Shown piece by piece: positions 10,520 through 18,650 of a stretch of DNA of 64,000 bases. Each line of letters opens with the position of its first letter. Position 1 is the stretch's first letter. A program made the position numbers and the translations under genes. A model generated the notes under the pieces. It searched no databases and was not told the origin of the DNA. It saw only the letters and a program-made list of their open reading frames with translations. The stretch is from Polaromonas sp. Lineage in GTDB: Bacteria; Pseudomonadota; Gammaproteobacteria; Burkholderiales; Burkholderiaceae_C. The stretch spans positions 80,288 to 144,287 of the forward strand of contig NZ_JAQSDL010000092.1 in NCBI RefSeq assembly GCF_029945895.1. The letters run 5' to 3'.

Positions 10520-11038
10520 TTACTGACGGACGGTGTTTGCGGGCAAACGGGAAATTTCGCGCTTCAGGCCGGCGATGTCGCTCTCGTGGCGCGCGATGCT
10601 TTCCTTCATTTCAGCCACACGGTCGAGGTAGCGCTGGTAGTTGCGCCCTTCGATGCCCTGCTTCTCCGGCTGGCCGTTGTTGAACTCTTTCTGCTGCTCG
10701 GCAAGCCGCTGCTCCGCCTTCTTGAGTTCGGACTCCAGGATGGCGCGTGTGTCGCTGTCCCGGGCGCGTTGTGCTTCGTTGGTCGCGGCGGGCGATGCCT
10801 GCGCCGCTGCCGCAACACGTACTGCAGGCCGGCTCTGTGTCAGACCCTGGACCACCGTCACATTGCCGCCTTCAATCAGCCTGCAGCCGCGCGACTGCGC
10901 ATCCTTGGCATTGTTGATGTATTCGGGCGCTGCGCCTTCCTTGCCGCCACAGCGGTAGATGCGCTCCTGCGCGAACGCGGCGGACACGCTGCCTGCGAGA
11001 AGAAGGGTCGAAATTGAAAGAAGTACTGTAGGTTTCAT
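10520..11038 (-). CDS. DUF4124-type exported protein
   Basis: A 172-residue protein with a clear signal peptide (MKPTVLLSISTLLLAGSVSA, cleavage near AFAQ). A DUF4124-like segment IYRCGGKEGAAPEYINN follows, with two Cys residues (RCGG and RGCRL). The second half is a charged coiled coil (ILESELKKAEQRLAEQQKEF to IARHESDIAGLKREI). Function unknown; periplasmic location inferred. The start at 11038 is fixed by the signal peptide. It sits between glnA and ntrB, and the glnA terminator separates it from glnA. Confidence 0.75.
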   Translation of the reverse strand: MKPTVLLSISTLLLAGSVSAAFAQERIYRCGGKEGAAPEYINNAKDAQSRGCRLIEGGNVTVVQGLTQSRPAVRVAAAAQASPAATNEAQRARDSDTRAILESELKKAEQRLAEQQKEFNNGQPEKQGIEGRNYQRYLDRVAEMKESIARHESDIAGLKREISRLPANTVRQ

Positions 11039-11138
11039 GCGTAACCCCAAGCGCCTGTTAGGGCAAGGACGGTCTGTCAGTATCCCGCAAAGGTGTCGAA
11101 AAGCAAAATCGGCGACAGGATAACCATGCGGCCCAATG

Positions 11139-11167
11139 AAAAAGGACGGCTTTCGCCGTCCTTTTTT
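11139..11167 (-). terminator. Rho-independent terminator after glnA
   Basis: A 12 bp perfect stem (AAAAAGGACGGC / GCCGTCCTTTTT) with a 4-base TTTC loop, 20 bases past the glnA stop. The stem is A/T-tailed on both sides, so it could work in both directions. It separates glnA from the DUF4124-ntrBC genes. Confidence 0.85.
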
Positions 11168-11186
11168 GACCACAGACTGTAAAAAA

Positions 11187-12602
11187 TTACAGTGAGTAAT
11201 ACATGTCGAACTCGATCGGGTGCGTGGCCTGGCGCAAGCGCGTGACCTCACCCATCTTCAACTCGATGTAGGCGTCGATCATGCTGTCGGAAAACACGCC
11301 GCCCTTGGTCAGGAAGCTGCGGCCCACATCCAGTGCGTCCAGCGCCTGGTCCAGGCTGTGGCAAACGGTTGGAATTTTTGCATCTTCCTCGGGCGGCAGA
11401 TGGTACAGGTCCTTGGTGGCGGCTTCGCCCGGATGGATCTTGTTTTCCACGCCGTCCAGGCCGGCCATCATCAGGGCCGAGAAACCGAGGTACGGGTTCA
11501 TCAGTGGATCGGGGAAACGTGCCTCGATACGGCGGCCCTTGGGGTTGGCCACGTAGGGAATGCGGATCGAAGCCGAGCGGTTTTTCGCCGAGTAGGCCAG
11601 CTTGACCGGCGCCTCGTAACCAGGAACCAGGCGCTTGTAGCTGTTGGTGCCGGGGTTGGTGATGGCGTTCAGTGCGCGTGCGTGCTTGATGATGCCGCCT
11701 ATGTAGTAAAGCGCGAAATCAGACAGGCCGGCGTAACCGTCGCCGGCAAACAGGTTCTTGCCGTCTTTCCAGATCGACTGGTGCACGTGCATGCCAGAGC
11801 CGTTGTCGCCCACGATGGGCTTGGGCATGAAGGTGGCGGTTTTGCCGTAGGCATTGGCCACGTTCTGCACCACGTATTTGAGGATCTGCGTCCAGTCGGC
11901 GCGCTGGACCAGCGTGCTGAACTTGGTGCCGATTTCATTCTGGCCGGCGCCAGCCACTTCGTGGTGGAACACCTCAACGGGGATGCCCAGCGATTCGAGG
12001 ATCAGGGACATCTCGGCGCGCATGTCCTGCGTGCTGTCGACCGGGGGCACGGGGAAGTAGCCGCCCTTGACGGTGGGACGGTGGCCGCGGTTGCCGCCTT
12101 CGAGCTTGGCGCCCGAATTCCAGGGGGCTTCGTATTCTTCGATCTTGAAGAAGGTGCCCGACATGTCGGTGTTCCAGCGCACGTCGTCGAAGATGAAAAA
12201 TTCCGGCTCGGGACCGAAATAGGCGGTGTCGCCCAGGCCGGAAGCCTTGAGGTAGGCCTCGGCGCGCTGTGCGATGGAGCGCGGGTCGCGGTCATAGGCC
12301 TTGCCGTCGCTGGGTTCGAGCACGTCGCAGCTCATGAACAGCGTGGTTTCTTCGAAGAACGGGTCGATGTTGGCCGTCTTCGGGTCAGGCATCAGCTGCA
12401 TGTCGGAAGCTTCAATGCCTTTCCAGCCGGCAACAGAAGAGCCGTCAAAGGCATGGCCCGAAGTGAATTTGTCTTCGTCAAAGTGGGACACAGGCACGGT
12501 CACGTGCTGCTCTTTGCCCCGGGTGTCGGTAAAACGGAAGTCAACAAACTTGACTTCGTTTTCCTTGACCATTTTCATGACGTCTGCGACGGTCTTTGCC
12601 AT
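11187..12602 (-). CDS. glnA: Glutamine synthetase, type I
   Basis: A 471-residue GSI enzyme making glutamine from glutamate, ammonia and ATP; it acts as a dodecamer. Motifs: latch region [13 protein letters not shown], active-site [17 protein letters not shown], metal-binding [31 protein letters not shown]-like [23 protein letters not shown], and the adenylylation-loop tyrosine in [10 protein letters not shown]. The start at 12602 ([12 protein letters not shown]) is preceded by AGGAG; an upstream in-frame start would give a long non-homologous extension. A sigma-54 promoter and two NtrC-type sites lie upstream. Confidence 0.97.
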   Translation of the reverse strand: MAKTVADVMKMVKENEVKFVDFRFTDTRGKEQHVTVPVSHFDEDKFTSGHAFDGSSVAGWKGIEASDMQLMPDPKTANIDPFFEETTLFMSCDVLEPSDGKAYDRDPRSIAQRAEAYLKASGLGDTAYFGPEPEFFIFDDVRWNTDMSGTFFKIEEYEAPWNSGAKLEGGNRGHRPTVKGGYFPVPPVDSTQDMRAEMSLILESLGIPVEVFHHEVAGAGQNEIGTKFSTLVQRADWTQILKYVVQNVANAYGKTATFMPKPIVGDNGSGMHVHQSIWKDGKNLFAGDGYAGLSDFALYYIGGIIKHARALNAITNPGTNSYKRLVPGYEAPVKLAYSAKNRSASIRIPYVANPKGRRIEARFPDPLMNPYLGFSALMMAGLDGVENKIHPGEAATKDLYHLPPEEDAKIPTVCHSLDQALDALDVGRSFLTKGGVFSDSMIDAYIELKMGEVTRLRQATHPIEFDMYYSL

Positions 12603-12655
12603 CAGAATCTCCTGTTGCTGGATGGTGGTTAAAAAATTGTTTCGGCGTGGTCGAA

Positions 12656-12671
12656 TGCACTTTTTGTGCCA
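12656..12671 (-). promoter_or_regulatory. Sigma-54 (-24/-12) promoter of glnA
   Basis: On the minus strand the sequence reads TGGCACAAAAAGTGCA. It matches the sigma-54 consensus TGGCAC-N5-TTGCA at 10 of 11 defined positions, with GG and GC correctly spaced. It lies 54 bases before the glnA start codon. Confidence 0.85.
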
Positions 12672-12790
12672 AACCTCCCTCGCGGGTGTTTGCCGGTGAT
12701 TTAAAGCCAAGCCCCTGATTGTGCCGTCATCCGGCCTCTGTTTGGGGGCGGGCGGCCTGGCAAAGCCGCAAAAGCGGCGAGAAAATTAAC

Positions 12791-12805
12791 GCACCACGAA
12801 AGTGC
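12791..12805. promoter_or_regulatory. NtrC-type enhancer site 1 upstream of glnA
   Basis: Palindrome GCACCACGAAAGTGC, i.e. GCAC-N7-GTGC, the known NtrC half-site arrangement. It lies about 120 bases upstream of the -24 element, a usual enhancer distance. Confidence 0.8.
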
Positions 12806-12816
12806 AAAAATAGATC

Positions 12817-12833
12817 TGCACCTTATCGGTGCA
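12817..12833. promoter_or_regulatory. NtrC-type enhancer site 2 upstream of glnA
   Basis: Near-perfect dyad TGCACCTTATCGGTGCA, containing GCAC-N7-GTGC. Its centre is 27 bp from site 1, close to helical phasing, as expected for cooperative NtrC binding. It ends six bases before the stop codon of the neighbouring gene. Confidence 0.85.
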
Positions 12834-12838
12834 ATTTA

Positions 12839-13663
12839 TCACCGCACCAATTCAGGGCCCAACTTGGCATCAAAAGTGTGCAGCCCCGCCAGCAGCGCCG
12901 GGTAGGCCGCGTTGACAGCATCGGGGGCGCCCTTGACGCCCAGCTCGATATGCCGGCCGTACTCGGGGTGGTCCACGCTGGGCAGGCTGAACACCTTGAC
13001 CCCGCTGTGGCGGGCCTCGATGTCGAGCATCAGAGGCGTCAACGCGGCTTCCATCGCCCCCATGACGATGACCGACTTTTCCGAATAAGCCAATTTTTGG
13101 TGCAAGCCCGCATAGTGCGTGTCCAGCAGCCATTCGACCATGGGCCAGGCCATGACGGGAAACCCCGGCATGAAGTGAACGGCGCCCACCCCGGCTTGGA
13201 CACTGAAACCCGGGATCTTGTTGTAGGGGTTGGGAATGATGGCGGCGCCGGCCGGAAACATGCCCATGTTCAGGCGGTGGATGTTGTCGTGCCGGTCCGG
13301 CTCATAGGGCACGCCCTGCTCCCTGGCGATGTCCTGCATGCGCTCCCGGATCAGGCGCTCGGCCTCGGGGTGAAGCGCCAGTTCCACGCCCAGCGCACGG
13401 GCGGCGCACTGGCGGGTATGGTCGTCCGGTGTGGCACCAATGCCGCCGGTGCAAAAGACCACATCACCCGAGGCCCGTGCGGCGGCAAAAGCGCGCGCCA
13501 GCGTGGCCGTGATGCGTTCGGGGTCGTCGCCCACGTAATCGGCATAACTGAGCGGCAGGCCGCGTGCCGCCAGCAGTTCAATGACCTTGGGCAGGTGTTT
13601 GTCGGCGCGTTTGCCCGACAGGATTTCGTCGCCGACGATGATGAGTCCGAAGTGTGTGGTCAT
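12839..13663 (-). CDS. Molybdopterin-binding (MoCF/CinA N-terminal) domain protein
   Basis: A 274-residue protein with the MoaB/Mog/CinA N-terminal fold: LIIVGDEILSGKRADKHLP at the start and the signature VVFCTGGIGATPDDHTR. The rest matches the second half of CinA-type MoCF proteins (NPYNKIPGFSV, VHFMPGFPVMAWPM). The C-terminal nicotinamide-deamidase domain of full CinA is absent. A cofactor-related or nucleotide-related role is likely but not fixed. The start at 13663 avoids overlapping the preceding EI24 gene, which ends at 13680. Confidence 0.8.
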   Translation of the reverse strand: MTTHFGLIIVGDEILSGKRADKHLPKVIELLAARGLPLSYADYVGDDPERITATLARAFAAARASGDVVFCTGGIGATPDDHTRQCAARALGVELALHPEAERLIRERMQDIAREQGVPYEPDRHDNIHRLNMGMFPAGAAIIPNPYNKIPGFSVQAGVGAVHFMPGFPVMAWPMVEWLLDTHYAGLHQKLAYSEKSVIVMGAMEAALTPLMLDIEARHSGVKVFSLPSVDHPEYGRHIELGVKGAPDAVNAAYPALLAGLHTFDAKLGPELVR

Positions 13664-13679
13664 GGCAGTAACAGGAAAA

Positions 13680-14606
13680 TCATGGCAGGGAGCCGGGCCG
13701 ACCACCCGGTGCCCCCAGTGTCGGCGCAGGCCCCGTGGAGCCCTGGGGCAGAAGTTCGTCAGCTATCGTTTCAATAGCGTCCTGCGCAAGGGCGTCGGGG
13801 GCCAGGGCATTGTTCTGTTTGCGAAGCTGCTCCAGCGCCGCCAGGCAGTAGTGGGAAAACCAGAGGGACGAAAAGGCAAACACCAGGGTGTAGATCCAGA
13901 TCGCCACCGGCACAAGAATGGGCGCCATGGCGATGAACATCGCGCCTGAGGCCCAGATCAGGCTGGGCGCGGCGCCCAGGTAGCCGCTGAGCACGCCGAT
14001 GCCCAGCAGGCTGCCGCGGTGGCGGCGAAACAATTCGCGCCGTTCTTCGGCGCTCGCATGGTCAACCAGCGCGTCGTAAGCCATCACGCGGTAGGTCAGC
14101 CAACCCCAGATCAGCGGCGGCAGGATCAGGATCAGCGGCGGGACCAGCCACAGCGGCATCGAGACGACCAGCGCGATGGCGGCCAGCAGGGTCGAGCTGA
14201 GCGACCAGAACAGGCTGGCGATGAGGGAACCGCCCTTCTTCCGCTCCAGCATCGGAAAACGGCGCTCGGCTACCAGCGCGACCATGGCCGGCGTCATCAG
14301 CAGCGCGACAAACAGCAGCGCAGCAATCACGATCACCGGAATCGCCATGAAAAGCAGCAGCGCAGGTGCCAGCACCACCCGCAGGTTGCCCAGCCCCAGG
14401 CCCTCGAGCCAGCGCGCCATGGTGCTCAGCAGCTCATAACTTTCCAGGCCACTGCGCACGGCGGCCAGGGCGTCTTCCCAGAAGAAGTAGCCCAGCCCGA
14501 GCGAGATGACGACCATGATGATCAGCGGCAAAAACGACAGCGCAATCACCCGCGGGTGCAGGCAGTACGCCACCGCGCGCCAGAAAGAGTCCAGGAGTTT
14601 GCTCAT
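13680..14606 (-). CDS. EI24-domain (CysZ-like) membrane protein
   Basis: A 308-residue polytopic membrane protein of the EI24/CysZ superfamily. About six hydrophobic segments, for example VIALSFLPLIIMVVISLGLG, VIVIAALLFVALLMTPAMV, LAAIALVVSMPLWLVPPLI and the final WIYTLVFAFSSLWFSHYC. CysZ members transport sulfate; this longer betaproteobacterial type is uncharacterised. Residues ~270-285 (NALAPDALAQDAIETIADE) are encoded by a diverged copy of the short dispersed repeat, and the tail after it is low-complexity Pro/Gly. It precedes the MoCF gene on the same strand, 16 bases apart. Confidence 0.8.
   Translation of the reverse strand: MSKLLDSFWRAVAYCLHPRVIALSFLPLIIMVVISLGLGYFFWEDALAAVRSGLESYELLSTMARWLEGLGLGNLRVVLAPALLLFMAIPVIVIAALLFVALLMTPAMVALVAERRFPMLERKKGGSLIASLFWSLSSTLLAAIALVVSMPLWLVPPLILILPPLIWGWLTYRVMAYDALVDHASAEERRELFRRHRGSLLGIGVLSGYLGAAPSLIWASGAMFIAMAPILVPVAIWIYTLVFAFSSLWFSHYCLAALEQLRKQNNALAPDALAQDAIETIADELLPQGSTGPAPTLGAPGGRPGSLP
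13762..13810 (+). repeat. Short dispersed repeat (diverged) inside EI24 gene
   Basis: GCTATCGTTTCAATAGCGTC followed by CTGCGCA; the first half fits the family well, the second (AAGGGCGTCGGGGGCCAGGG) is diverged. It lies in the C-terminal coding part of the EI24-domain gene, on the opposite strand. Confidence 0.6.
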
Positions 14607-14624
14607 AACTTAGTGTAGCCCCCA

Positions 14625-14712
14625 CGGTCGCTCACTGCGTGTAGCGCCCTGCCCACGAGGGGGCCGCTGCGCCTGCGGGCCGGCAAAGCCCGACCCGCGG
14701 CCCCTGCTTGAA
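14625..14712 (-). repeat. GC-rich intergenic repeat, family 2 (inverted copy)
   Basis: Reverse complement of the 7715-7806 element: GCCCCCACGGTCGCTCACTG, GAGGGGGCCGCTGCGCCTGC, GGGCCGGCAAAGCCCGACCC, GCGGCCCC. It fills the gap between the EI24 gene and the fatty-acid hydroxylase gene. Confidence 0.85.
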
Positions 14713-14739
14713 TGAAGACGAAGATGCACCCCGCCAGGT

Positions 14740-15708
14740 TCAGGCCTTGTTAAACAGGCGTTTCAGCCCCAGCCACTGCTGCGACCAGAAACCGCGGCCG
14801 TAGTCGCGCGACTGCTCGACCTGGTCGCGTATGCCGGTCGGCTCGTAACGCCCCTCGAAGTTGGCGGTGCCGAAAAACAGGTCCCACCAGGGCAGCAACA
14901 CCCCGAAGTTGTGGCCCCTGGCGGTGTTGTTGCCCGCCGGCTCATGGCCGGTGCCTATGCTGTGGTGCATCCGGTGAAAACGCGGGCTGACCCAGAGGCG
15001 CTCGCCCACTCGCCCGAACCACAGCCGCACATTGGCATGCTGCAGGCTTTCGCTGAGCTGGGTCAGCGCCACGATGGCGATGAACTGGCCGGGCGCCACA
15101 CCGATCAGCTGCGCGGCCAGCACCAGCAGGCAGTCGACCGCGATGTCGTCGAGCAAGTGGTTGCGGTTGTCGCTCCACATCGTCATCTGGCGCTGGGCAT
15201 GGTGCAGCGAATGCAGGCGCCACCAGATATCGAGTTGATGCTGGCCGCGGTGAATCCAGTAGCCCAGGAAGTCAAACGCCACCAGGTAGATCAGGAAGCT
15301 TGCCACCGCGCCGTCGGTCACGCCGGGCCAGAGCTGGTCGAGGTGAAAAGTGCCGTAACCGGCGGTGCGCAGGACACCAAACAGCTCGTCAAAAACCGGC
15401 TCCAGCGTGAGGAACAGCGCAATGCGAAACAGGCCGAGACGGTGGATCAGGGTGTACAGGATATCGGTGCGCACGGTGGCGCGGTCCTGCACCGGCTCCA
15501 CCGGCCGCCAGCGCTGCAGCGGGCCGAACACCAACAGCAACACCAGGATCTGAAGGACGCCGACCATGAACCAGGCCGTTCCCAGAAAGGCGTCCTCCAG
15601 AAAGTTGGCCAGGCCCAGCGCAAAGAGGGCCGGCTGCACCACAGTTTCGAACAGCCATTGCTGCACGGCAGAAAAGGCGTTGCTCACCGGGTCGATCAAG
15701 CTGTCCAT
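14740..15708 (-). CDS. Sterol desaturase/fatty acid hydroxylase-family protein
   Basis: A 322-residue di-iron membrane oxygenase. The His clusters HRGQH, HSLHH and HRMHH provide the classic eight-His metal site; hydrophobic segments lie at ~35-60, 90-110, 140-160 and 195-225. The reaction is an O2-dependent hydroxylation or desaturation of a lipid; substrate unknown. The start at 15708 (MDSLIDPVSNAF) is chosen because upstream in-frame sequence overlaps the deacetylase gene. It is four bases downstream of that gene on the same strand. Confidence 0.87.
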   Translation of the reverse strand: MDSLIDPVSNAFSAVQQWLFETVVQPALFALGLANFLEDAFLGTAWFMVGVLQILVLLLVFGPLQRWRPVEPVQDRATVRTDILYTLIHRLGLFRIALFLTLEPVFDELFGVLRTAGYGTFHLDQLWPGVTDGAVASFLIYLVAFDFLGYWIHRGQHQLDIWWRLHSLHHAQRQMTMWSDNRNHLLDDIAVDCLLVLAAQLIGVAPGQFIAIVALTQLSESLQHANVRLWFGRVGERLWVSPRFHRMHHSIGTGHEPAGNNTARGHNFGVLLPWWDLFFGTANFEGRYEPTGIRDQVEQSRDYGRGFWSQQWLGLKRLFNKA

Positions 15709-15712
15709 GGTG

Positions 15713-16549
15713 CTATTTTGCCGCGGGGGGCGCCGTGACGGGCCCGCTGCGTCCGACCCAGGCCTGGTAGCGCGGGTGCTCGCGCAGCGTCGCAAAACAG
15801 AAGCCGCGCTCCTTCAGCCCGACGATCAGCGGCTCCAGCACCGCGGGCGCCCAGGGGTCCTGGCGCGACCAGATGCCCAGGTGCGCCAGCAAAATGTCGC
15901 CGGGCCGGATGTCCCGCAGCGCCTTTTTCAGCAGCAGCTCGTTGGGATAGGTGCCGCTGGGCAATTCGTCGCCCAGAAAGCCGGCGGGCGACCAGCCCAC
16001 ATGTTCGTAGCCGCAGGCTTTGGCCGCCGCCAGCAAGGCCGGCGAGGTCTTGCCGCCCGGTGCCCGGAACAGTGGCAGCGGCTTCTTGCCGGTGATGGTT
16101 TCCAACCTCGCGCTGGCACGACCGATCTCTTCGCAATACTGCGCGGCCGTCCAGGTGGCTTCCCGGCCCTCGGACGGGCCGGCCGAGGGCTTGATCCTGA
16201 ACTGCACCGGCCCGCCCGCCGCCGGCCGCACGTCGGCGCGCCAGTAGCTGTGGTCCCAGGTGTGGGAGGCAAACTCATGGCCCTCGGCGGCGCGGGCCTT
16301 CCACCAGGGCGCCCAGGCTGCACCCAGGCTGCCGTCGCCGGTTTTTGTCCGCTCGTTGGCAGCAAAAAAGGTGACCTTGACCTGGTGTTTGGCGAGAATG
16401 TCCGCGATCAGCGGCGCCACTTCCATGTGGCCGGTGTCCAGCGTCAGGTACACCGGCTTGCCGGGTTTGCCTTGAGCATCAAAACAGCCGCCAGCCCATG
16501 CCGGACGTGCGCCAGCAGCTATGAAAAACATAGCAACCAGAAACGCCAC
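15713..16549 (-). CDS. Polysaccharide deacetylase-family exported protein
   Basis: About 278 residues, NodB-homology fold: LTLDTGHMEVAPLIADIL at the first motif, HEFASHTWDH (metal-binding His pair), LFRAPGGKTSP, and the late LAHLGIWS. The motif-1 TFDDG is replaced by TLDTG, so the second catalytic Asp may be missing. The start is uncertain: GTG at 16549 puts a signal peptide first (VAFLVAMFFIAAGARPAWA). A Met six codons later also exists. Most of that signal peptide is encoded by a copy of the short dispersed repeat (16476-16534). The longer open frame upstream only translates the family-2 repeat. It follows the beta-propeller gene on the same strand. Confidence 0.75.
   Translation of the reverse strand: MAFLVAMFFIAAGARPAWAGGCFDAQGKPGKPVYLTLDTGHMEVAPLIADILAKHQVKVTFFAANERTKTGDGSLGAAWAPWWKARAAEGHEFASHTWDHSYWRADVRPAAGGPVQFRIKPSAGPSEGREATWTAAQYCEEIGRASARLETITGKKPLPLFRAPGGKTSPALLAAAKACGYEHVGWSPAGFLGDELPSGTYPNELLLKKALRDIRPGDILLAHLGIWSRQDPWAPAVLEPLIVGLKERGFCFATLREHPRYQAWVGRSGPVTAPPAAK
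16476..16534 (-). repeat. Short dispersed repeat encoding a signal peptide
   Basis: Minus strand reads GCTATGTTTTTCATAGCTGC, TGGCGCA, then CATGGGCTGGCGGCTGTTTT. It matches the family over its full length and encodes AMFFIAAGARPAWAGGCFDA of the polysaccharide deacetylase. Confidence 0.85.
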
Positions 16550-16596
16550 AAGAGACCGAACCGTGTTGGGCGCCCCAGGGAGGTATTCAGACCAGC

Positions 16597-16688
16597 CGGG
16601 GCCGCGGGTCCGGCTTTGCCGGCCCGCAGGCGCAGCGCCCCCCTCGGGAGGCAGGGTGCTACACGAAGTGAGCAACCGTGGGGGCCTA
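16597..16688 (+). repeat. GC-rich intergenic repeat, family 2
   Basis: GGGGCCGCGGGTCCGGCTTT, GCCGGCCCGCAGGCGCAGCG, CCCTCGGGAGGCAG, CTACACGAAGTGAG and GTGGGGGCC, in the same order as at 7715-7806. It lies between the beta-propeller gene and the deacetylase gene and ends at the beta-propeller stop codon. Confidence 0.85.
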
Positions 16689-17693
16689 TCTAGGGGCGTG
16701 GTCAAGTGTCCAGACACCATGAGGGCTCTTTCCAACATCGACCTGGCGCACCACCTTGCGGCTGGCCATGTCGATCACCGTGAGTTTGCGCGCCCAGCGC
16801 GAGGTGACGTAGATGAATTTTCCGTCGCGCGAGACATCCATGCAGTCGGGCCCGCCGGGTGCCGGGTAAACGTCCACCACCGCCATGGTCTGCAGGTCGA
16901 TCTTGCTGATGGAGTTGCCCACCCGGTTGCTGACCAGCACATGGCGACCGTCGCCCAGCGCGCGAAAGGCGTGGGCGCCAGCGCCGGTCTTGATGAGGCG
17001 GGTGCGCTGCGGCTGCATGCCGCTCACGTCGTAGACCTCGACCGAGTCGCTGCCGGTCAGCGCGACCAGCAGGAATTTGTTGTCGGCCGTGCCGAACACG
17101 TCGGCAGGCGTCAGCCCCGTCGGCGTGCGCCACTTGATGGTCTGGGTGGCCAGATCAATCGCGACCAGTTCGTCGCTGTCCTGCATCGAGGAATACACGG
17201 TGGTGCTCTTGCTGTCTATCCACAAATGGCTGGGCGTCCGGCCAGTGGGGACGCGTTTTGCCAGCGTGACATCGGCGCCGTCCCAGCGGTAGATGTCGAT
17301 GTGGTTGAGGCGGTTGGCCGCCGTGACAAACCACTTCATGTCGGGCGAGAAGCGCAGGTGGTAGGGGTCGATGATGCCGCGCACCACACGCTGGACTTCG
17401 GCGGTCCGGGGGTCGATGAAGGTCAGCGTGTCGGACAGCGCGTTGGCCACAATCACCGATTTTTCGTCAGGGGTGAGGTACAGATGGTGCGGCTGCTTGC
17501 CGGTGGGGATGCGCCGGGTTTCCGTCCAGTCGGCCGGATTGATCACGCTCACGCTGTCGCTGAGCGAATTGAGCACCAGCAGGGGCATGGTCGAGGTCGG
17601 CGTTGAAGGCGGGCTCGGGGTCTGGGCCAGGACAGCGGCACCGGCCAGGCAGGTGCCCAGCACGGCGGCAAACAAACGGAAGGGGAAATTCAC
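16686..17693 (-). CDS. YVTN-type beta-propeller repeat protein, exported
   Basis: About 335 residues: a signal peptide (FRLFAAVLGTCLAGAAVLA) followed by at least six propeller blades with recurring PxxLxxSPDxKxxxVxN-like strands (HHLYLTPDEKSVIVANALSD, SDTLTFIDPRT, DCMDVSRDGKFIYVTSRWA, KLTVIDMASRKVVRQVDVG). Such periplasmic 40-residue-repeat proteins bind partners or substrates; no catalytic residues can be named. The start is uncertain: GTG at 17693 gives the most normal signal peptide, TTG at 17714 adds seven residues. A deacetylase follows on the same strand, after a family-2 repeat. Confidence 0.8.
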   Translation of the reverse strand: MNFPFRLFAAVLGTCLAGAAVLAQTPSPPSTPTSTMPLLVLNSLSDSVSVINPADWTETRRIPTGKQPHHLYLTPDEKSVIVANALSDTLTFIDPRTAEVQRVVRGIIDPYHLRFSPDMKWFVTAANRLNHIDIYRWDGADVTLAKRVPTGRTPSHLWIDSKSTTVYSSMQDSDELVAIDLATQTIKWRTPTGLTPADVFGTADNKFLLVALTGSDSVEVYDVSGMQPQRTRLIKTGAGAHAFRALGDGRHVLVSNRVGNSISKIDLQTMAVVDVYPAPGGPDCMDVSRDGKFIYVTSRWARKLTVIDMASRKVVRQVDVGKSPHGVWTLDHAPR

Positions 17694-17787
17694 GCAGCGA
17701 CTTTCTTCGGACAAGCGGCAAGTTTACCGGCAGGCCTTTATCAACGCGCCAGGAGCCCCGCCCGCTTACATCCCTTACGATCAGGCA

Positions 17788-18567
17788 ATGAATTTTGTCG
17801 AGATTGCCGGCACCCGGCTTGAAGTGCAATCCATCGCCGGTCCGGCCGGCCTGGCGCCTCTTGTTTTCCTGCACGAAGGCCTGGGTTCGGTCAGCCTGTG
17901 GACCCAGCGCGGCCGCAACTGGCCGCAAGCCGTCTGCCAGGCCACAGGCCGGGCCGGCCTGGTGTATTCGCGGCGCGGTTATGGCCAGTCCGACCCGGTG
18001 CCCGAGGTGCGCGGCGCCGGCCGGCTGGCGCCCGACTACATGCACCGCGAAGCCTGGGAGGTGTTGCCGGCCCTGCTGGCCAGCCAGCGCATCGACCACC
18101 CGGTGCTGCTGGGCCATTCGGACGGCGCGAGCATCGCCCTGCTCCATGCGAGCCGGCACCCGGCGAGTGCCGTCATCGCCATGGCGCCACACCTGATGGT
18201 CGAAGACATCGCCGTGCAGGCGATTGGCGAAGCAACAGCGGCCTTTGAGTCGGGAGGATTGCGGGAAAAACTGGCCCGCCACCATGCCGATGTGGAGAGC
18301 GCTTTCTGGCAATGGAACGACGTCTGGCTGTCGCCCGGCTTTCGCAGTTTTGATATCCGGCCCGACTGCCGGCGCATCAGCGCACCGCTGCTGGCCATCC
18401 AGGGGCTGGGCGACGAATACGGCAGCATGGCGCAACTCGACGAACTGGCCCTGGCCGCGCCGCAGACCGTGCAACTGCGGCTGCCCGATTGCGGGCATTC
18501 GCCACAACGGGATCAGCCCGACCGCACGCTGGAAGCGGTGGCCGCCTTCCTGCGGCTGTTGCCGTGA
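17788..18567 (+). CDS. Alpha/beta hydrolase
   Basis: A 259-residue alpha/beta hydrolase. Oxyanion-hole motif LVFLHEGLGSVSLW, nucleophile elbow LLGHSDGASIALL, acid residue probably in IQGLGDEYGS and catalytic His in LPDCGHSPQRDQP. The HEGLGS start and GHSDG elbow resemble C-C bond hydrolase/proline-iminopeptidase-like groups; substrate unknown. The start at 17788 (MNFVEIAGTRL) is chosen from the conserved N-terminus; the longer frame upstream is antisense to the beta-propeller gene. A short dispersed repeat follows two bases after the stop. Confidence 0.85.
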   Translation: MNFVEIAGTRLEVQSIAGPAGLAPLVFLHEGLGSVSLWTQRGRNWPQAVCQATGRAGLVYSRRGYGQSDPVPEVRGAGRLAPDYMHREAWEVLPALLASQRIDHPVLLGHSDGASIALLHASRHPASAVIAMAPHLMVEDIAVQAIGEATAAFESGGLREKLARHHADVESAFWQWNDVWLSPGFRSFDIRPDCRRISAPLLAIQGLGDEYGSMAQLDELALAAPQTVQLRLPDCGHSPQRDQPDRTLEAVAAFLRLLP

Positions 18568-18568
18568 T

Positions 18569-18630
18569 GCTATTGATTCAGTAGCTGTCTGCGCCCGCTG
18601 CATAAGGGTCGGAGGCAGTTTTTATCATCA
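18569..18630 (+). repeat. Short dispersed repeat after hydrolase gene
   Basis: GCTATTGATTCAGTAGCTGT, CTGCGCC, ATAAGGGTCGGAGGCAGTTT. It begins immediately after the TGA of the alpha/beta hydrolase gene. Confidence 0.85.
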
Positions 18631-18650
18631 ACCTCAGGGGTTGGCGGCAC

